Assembly: GCA_024405215.1 (NCBI GenBank)
Contig: JAKSPB010000002.1
Coordinates: forward strand, 1 to 64,000
From: Lentisphaeria bacterium
GTDB lineage: Bacteria; Verrucomicrobiota; Lentisphaeria; Oligosphaerales; Oligosphaeraceae
DNA: 64,000 bases
Direction of reading: 5' to 3'
Shown here: positions 61,401-64,000 of the stretch, piece after piece
How the letters are laid out: each line of letters starts with the position of its first letter
Numbering within the stretch: position 1 is the stretch's first letter
Notes under the pieces: generated by a model
The model's database searches: none
Seen by the model: the letters and a program-made list of their open reading frames with translations, nothing else
What the model was told of the DNA's origin: nothing
Position numbers and translations under genes: made by a program

Positions 61401-64000
61401 ATCCCAACCACTCCAACTCCTTCAAGGTCGGCGTCTACGCCTACTCCTACGGCACCGAAGAAGGCGACGAGGATCCCGGCGTGGCATACGTCGCGCCCAT
61501 GGGCAGTGAACTGGCCAGCGACATCCTGCAGGCGGTCATCCTGACCTATCCAGCCAGCGCCTCCACGGAGAATCTCTCCTACAAGTACTTCTGGGTGAAG
61601 AGTGATGCCGCCGGCTATGGCGTTGACGATCTGAACTACGCCTCCGATGCGCTCTACAATGCATCCACCGGCTCCGTGCTGCCCAACAGCGACATCCTCG
61701 GCCACAGCAGTGAACTGTCCCTGGACGATGCCGATGTGAAGATTGGCGACTATGTCCAGCTGGTTGTCGCCGCTGTCAATGCGGACGGCCTGACCAGCGT
61801 CCTGAGCACATCCAATGTTCTCGAACTGAAGGAAGCCACTTCCGAGAAGTGCATCCCGAAGGCCCTGATCCTGGTTTCCCCGACTGCTGACCAGACTGGT
61901 CTGGCCGCCGGCGCCGCGCTGAATGTCCAGGTCAAGAACGCCAACGACTTCGCAGGCGTGGTTCACGTGGCCTGGTATCGCAACCTGGTCCTGGCCAAGA
62001 CTTCCACGCAGAACATCGCCGCCAAGGGTTCTGCCACTTTGAGCATGAACGACACCAGCAAGGTGGTCAATGGCGATGTCTGGTCCTTCAAGGCCTGGTT
62101 CGTCCGCGAGGAATCCGGCGCCCGTTCCAAGACCATCGCTCCTGCCGCCGAGGCGGACGATCCCACTGACGAGTGGATCTTCATGCAGATTGGCAAGGGC
62201 TACGACGAGGACATCGCAGGCACTGGCAGCAAGGTCTTCGGCAAGCCCGACAAGCCCGTTTCCGTGAAGTTGACTCCTGTTGATCCCGACCCGCAGTCTG
62301 TCCTGGTTGTCAAGGCGGAAGGATCTCGTTGCAGCTATCCCTACAACTACTACTACCAGTGGTACTACAAGGCGAACACCTCTGCGACCTATGTCCTGGC
62401 TTCCGGCCAGACGCTTCCTGTCTGGCAACCGGCCGTCTCGGACATCGCCAACGATATGGGGCTCACGGCGGATGGTTTCATGACCTATGTCCTGGATCCC
62501 GGCGACCAGCTTTACTGCTCCGTCAACGCCATGAACATCTATGGCGAGGTTTCCAAGAACACGGTCTCCAATGTCGTTGTCATCAATAACGATTCAGCCG
62601 CCGGTTCCTACTACGAGAACGACGACGACTGGAAGCACGCCCGTCCCATCTACTCCAAGACCACTTGGTTTGACAATGCGGATCCGAACATCCAGGCCCA
62701 CCTGTTTGAGGATGCCCGTGATGTCGACTGGGTGTGGTTCGTGGTTCCCGCCAGCACTGACAAACGGAAGATGCTGGTCAGTTTCGAGACCAACAGTGGA
62801 GTGATGTACAACCATAACTCCTTCGTTGATGACATGGCGTATACCGCTCCCAATACTGCTTTGACCCTCTATCGCCTCAGCGACGATGGAAAGAAGTTGA
62901 ATCAGGTCCTTGCTGTCCGTGATTTCGTCTCCGACGATGATTCCCTGGAAGGCACTGGTTTTGCCCGCTTCGAGAAGAAGGCTCTTGATCCTGGCATCTA
63001 CTACCTGCAGGTTTGGGAAGAGTACCAGACGGTTTACAGCGAGCCGCCTGCCTACTACATGCACCTCTACATGGAGCGCGAGCCCTGGAGTGGCGAAGGC
63101 ATCACCTGGAATTACGACGATCAGCGGGAAGGAGCGTTTGCTCTGGAACTTACTCCCGGCAATCCCGGCGCTTCCGACGAGCTGGTTGCCAAGTTGAACA
63201 TTACCGCCTCCGATTCCGATGACAACAAGATCACGGATTACCGTTACCTGTGGTATCGCAACGGGGTCATCGTTCCCCTGAATGGTGTTCCCAGCCTGCA
63301 GAGCTACCAGACCGACTTGTTCATCCTGAACCAGGCGATCCGCGACTACAACACCATCCCGTCCGACATGACCAAGGAAGGCGATGTGTGGCAGTGCGTG
63401 GTGTATCCTTACTCCTCCACGTATGGTTACGGCGCTCCCGTCGTTTCCAATATCGTGGTCATCGGTTCCTCCACCTGGAGCATGGAACTGACCACTCGGA
63501 AGTCCTTCAAGAGCGGCGCGGAAGTGCTGGCTGGCGATGAGACGGTTGTCCTTGGCTGGGAAGAGATGGCCACTTTCGGCTATGACGCCAGCTATGATTC
63601 CGCAGCTCCCAGCTTGAGCATCCCGGCCGGCGACGGCACCTATGTCCGCCAGGCCATGGATCATGGCGCGACCTATTCCCTGGGTCTGAGCAATGATTAT
63701 CCCTACCTGGTCAAGGATGTCCGTCCTTACGGAAAGACCTCCAGCTGGTTCATTGTGGCCGAGCTTGGCAATCCCACCAGCGATACCATCAATGAGTTCG
63801 CCCTGAGCTGGGATGCCATCTCCCTGCCGGTTTCCACGGCCAGCGGCATCTCCATCACCCAGATGCGCAAGCGTACGGACGGCTACTTCGAGGCTGTCAT
63901 CGGCTCCACGGTCGAGATGCAGCCTGGCGTTGCCGGAGAGATCGTCCTCAGCGGCGATCAGCTGAACAACTTGCAACAGGATGAGAATGGCCAGAAGTTC
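55448..64000 (+). CDS. Giant secreted LamG/thrombospondin-3 repeat protein (partial, runs off the window)
   Basis: 2851 codons without a stop to the window edge. The ATG at 55448 has AAGGAG 9 bases upstream and begins a signal peptide (MNRTMKRSSLALLWALLGAI, then PIYA cleavage); an in-frame ATG at 55427 precedes the ribosome-binding site. Four LamG-like jelly rolls are visible, near residues 85-235, 638-805, 1115-1265 and 1748-1901, with recurrent EFWVKP or LELWLKG, WTHVAL, LYVD and IDELRFW. Between them are calcium-binding thrombospondin-3 loops such as DWDDDGVTDAKEG at the mature N-terminus, DSDGDGLANAEE and DTDNDGIADASE. Later come Ig-like and PPC-like segments (about 2390-2555). A cell-surface or glycan-binding role is likely. 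It is transcribed in the same direction as the giant protease, after a terminator. Confidence 0.88.
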   Translation, partial: MNRTMKRSSLALLWALLGAILLSSPIYAAPITDWDDDGVTDAKEGEQATNPYYPMESLKFAPRALVLGAIAENGVSVPVTSGIVSNNDVFTVEFWVKPYTDDSGDAGKVFANGTDGCLYNYNNGELEIRLVKNAGDDSCVNLAVWQNGAEMYASSKLIGTAPDSDKWTHVALEGDGAGNYSLYVDEMTAPEGTWFCGEAASAGGSLVIGKGIALGFLDEFRYFTSQRTTEQLVKNTTMMCTKSEDLDLGLYYRFDDGGITVEDFAHLPDFETLAASYDDDAQSAVMSAFRYRLVMPDFADVNGDGHADWVTTQACAMADALASDDGDGDGIANDAAFETFNNFYDYAIVRNNGSNVLETKNVEGEDKFFANGAFSAAWSADALFVKAGSTEQLSTIPQGGDLAVTKKILAKGLATAETNYWNGLDDDCDGIVDDCAVALDIAMNPSEYIVVEEDSDKDGIADAWEMKWFGNLTTANANTDYDSDGVTDYQEFKMDYNPKAEVSAVRSFWTDVDGEYAHVTQNADDTFFAFGTTDDITDKIDDLAWALTALDGDVDFDGDYLGNALENDFFGTNPLAFDTDSDGLDDWAECMMGTDPADASDPWQNRGLDLVLKKHDVSVLSYDEENNAVTTVTATVAPRVSPYAVVEDFNGMIKDLSAWSAEMWIKLDAESGLTGTLLQKTADKATLKGDFWMGLKDGKLSLTINDNLSKKKQVTFTMDEAIDADVWTHVAVTVQKTATNKYTVKMVTFADGEEKAQEFAGNTGIINPSSQDGDLVIGDLPIASSRLSMVVDELRVWNKVLTRGEIRQNRDIFLSELTANLAAYFQFNYLNAAGDGFAAVTYKTRSDITGELMDALEEYSSAQERYDAAWNAYPKKEDGSLDTEKATDDQKNALASAESYLNYAQNRYTNAYVAYYMEMTTEGMIALLKDEAILSITNSDDYQNGDSDSDGIADWWEYTYFGDLASADASSDNDGDLLSDYYEYLLREEGADPTDPYSLTGDGATLDGDVDSDGDGLANAEEMSYSTDPLNVDTDDDGISDKIEVVFCSNPTHPMSIVVTKADGKPLTDVAWEDIKDTDLTLYRATEAPNRSLDLGALDADLVLPDANRFAVGVQQKEYKYVIAGDFTLELWLKGETGAESGVIFETKAADTGWGWRLLLENGVPKGEIFDPYGKVIALVGGIGATPALEAGAWTYLALNWSTDAKTLNLYRDKVAMIGSLPVTYSVDFGSESEYATIFKTAGVSIDEFRFWNETRTAEQIEYWAERIIPSPLKIIISYDYQTLDDGSVAESRYMTREYKLKANYRFDDGGKSVEDFAHFREDGYALTVADGSIFDFEDGAKVMTGVDDVDGDGVPEWWTNTWGLNAFPNGTENLPFVGWAEVPGHQLPYNLFLNGDSDWQEMLVWNDEHKAIEALYGYQFGVAYTSLGGSMNYTSHWNNGFLRGTTATLWGHDSEVGGRPEGAYISDNQVLGVDMAYVTMHKYINLNNTPSEAYLDVETALGASITGVIINQHTLESWASDVNVAEYLHQGRNQVVIVWSRSVFDTAKYKIPNGEGTVDYSRDLYEGSVDASLMVDGNLVIAKGHYFPYDPRAVWYYRATTKDYSHKSMVAGRGNRMTDSNGYILNSNIVDTNLDPYAYQFGALADKDNDGLDFYSEYLIGSNPSSKDSDNNGIFDGKEDYDNDGIINDIEINSAFIDPLSMDTDNDGIADASERASASDPADWNSPVSYRFLQTDGTDGNYLQMPLQSRFALSNFTIEAMVYAKDPSQGGIILQRVVGTVDEANPVLNYELGLNADGKPYMAFTDKEGNKANRTLTAPNAIEPETWTHLAMVFDENTNLMTLYVDGVQAATGLAAGQPVTTGPALVYTRAGVDFEGGIDELRFWKDVRTAAEIQANMDLTLAGNEDNLVAYYRFDDANMEKRVEIAKAVTGRDDLDDAAIRADISIYSKYLNCADSVLTNACDWRSNWSNAAVLAGTATVVEDPNHSNSFKVGVYAYSYGTEEGDEDPGVAYVAPMGSELASDILQAVILTYPASASTENLSYKYFWVKSDAAGYGVDDLNYASDALYNASTGSVLPNSDILGHSSELSLDDADVKIGDYVQLVVAAVNADGLTSVLSTSNVLELKEATSEKCIPKALILVSPTADQTGLAAGAALNVQVKNANDFAGVVHVAWYRNLVLAKTSTQNIAAKGSATLSMNDTSKVVNGDVWSFKAWFVREESGARSKTIAPAAEADDPTDEWIFMQIGKGYDEDIAGTGSKVFGKPDKPVSVKLTPVDPDPQSVLVVKAEGSRCSYPYNYYYQWYYKANTSATYVLASGQTLPVWQPAVSDIANDMGLTADGFMTYVLDPGDQLYCSVNAMNIYGEVSKNTVSNVVVINNDSAAGSYYENDDDWKHARPIYSKTTWFDNADPNIQAHLFEDARDVDWVWFVVPASTDKRKMLVSFETNSGVMYNHNSFVDDMAYTAPNTALTLYRLSDDGKKLNQVLAVRDFVSDDDSLEGTGFARFEKKALDPGIYYLQVWEEYQTVYSEPPAYYMHLYMEREPWSGEGITWNYDDQREGAFALELTPGNPGASDELVAKLNITASDSDDNKITDYRYLWYRNGVIVPLNGVPSLQSYQTDLFILNQAIRDYNTIPSDMTKEGDVWQCVVYPYSSTYGYGAPVVSNIVVIGSSTWSMELTTRKSFKSGAEVLAGDETVVLGWEEMATFGYDASYDSAAPSLSIPAGDGTYVRQAMDHGATYSLGLSNDYPYLVKDVRPYGKTSSWFIVAELGNPTSDTINEFALSWDAISLPVSTASGISITQMRKRTDGYFEAVIGSTVEMQPGVAGEIVLSGDQLNNLQQDENGQKF

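Noticed and set aside
58355-62428. A 1357-codon minus-strand frame opposite the LamG gene
   Set aside because: Same in-register shadow effect; the plus-strand frame is continuous and contains LamG and thrombospondin-3 motifs.

Overview
This GC-rich bacterial window has the look of an anaerobic, glycan-feeding member of the PVC superphylum, most likely Lentisphaerota (Victivallis-like). That placement is inference from gene content: a type-II pseudopilin with a textbook [20 protein letters not shown] start and a C-terminal H-X9-DG motif, a GH95 fucosidase, tandem secreted GH-A-like hydrolases, very large secreted repeat proteins with dockerin, LamG and thrombospondin-3 motifs, and an oxygen-sensitive 2-hydroxyacyl-CoA dehydratase/activase. 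There are no rRNA genes, no CRISPR array and no insertion sequence that I can see. One tRNA gene, tRNA-Lys(CTT), is present.

Layout. 1-1560: a 9-bp tandem array, then a Dabb-domain protein and an N-acetylhexosamine-1-kinase-like sugar kinase (minus strand). 1561-2808: a leader with a promoter and a terminator-like hairpin, an 80-aa protein, a doubtful 129-aa ORF and a long-stem hairpin. 2809-12012: a 3067-aa repeat protein with neither signal peptide nor beta-barrel. 12134-13433: a compact three-gene cassette (45-aa acidic peptide with a YxxPxL motif, HPr-kinase-like P-loop protein, PqqD-like protein) that resembles a stripped-down RiPP locus. This is the most interesting part of the window. 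13434-13930: a repeat-rich spacer. 13931-18937: a fused acyl-CoA dehydratase activase/dehydratase and a GH95 alpha-L-fucosidase.

19164-22095 (minus): an amino-acid ABC importer (binding lipoprotein, permease, ATPase) followed by a C_GCAxxG_C_C protein. 22095-28503 (minus): pseudopilin, then two paralogous secreted glycoside hydrolases. 28575-31767: rpoZ (minus), then malic enzyme and serS (plus). 31850-35840 (plus): an overlapping operon of YkgJ-type cysteine-cluster protein, IspD, an MFS (LplT/Aas-like) transporter and an APH-fold phosphotransferase. 35862-36991 (minus): epmA-like ligase and tRNA-Lys. 37155-38069: a XerC/D recombinase. 38374-55105: a 16.7-kb gene for a secreted C10 cysteine protease fused to a very long multidomain tail with kelch-like, cohesin-like, Calx-beta-like and dockerin segments, interrupted near its 3' end by a one-base frameshift. 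55448 to the window end: another giant secreted protein with four LamG domains and thrombospondin-3 repeats, truncated by the window edge.

How it fits together (inference): the hexosamine kinase, fucosidase and paired hydrolases suit salvage of host-type glycans, the ABC importer takes up amino acids, and the giant protease and LamG proteins act at or beyond the cell surface. Two kinds of small dispersed repeat recur between genes: a 9-bp GTCGGACNN array and short palindromes centred on TTTGCAAA. The first giant gene and the 5' half of the cassette kinase differ in base or codon use from the second giant gene, which suggests separate histories.
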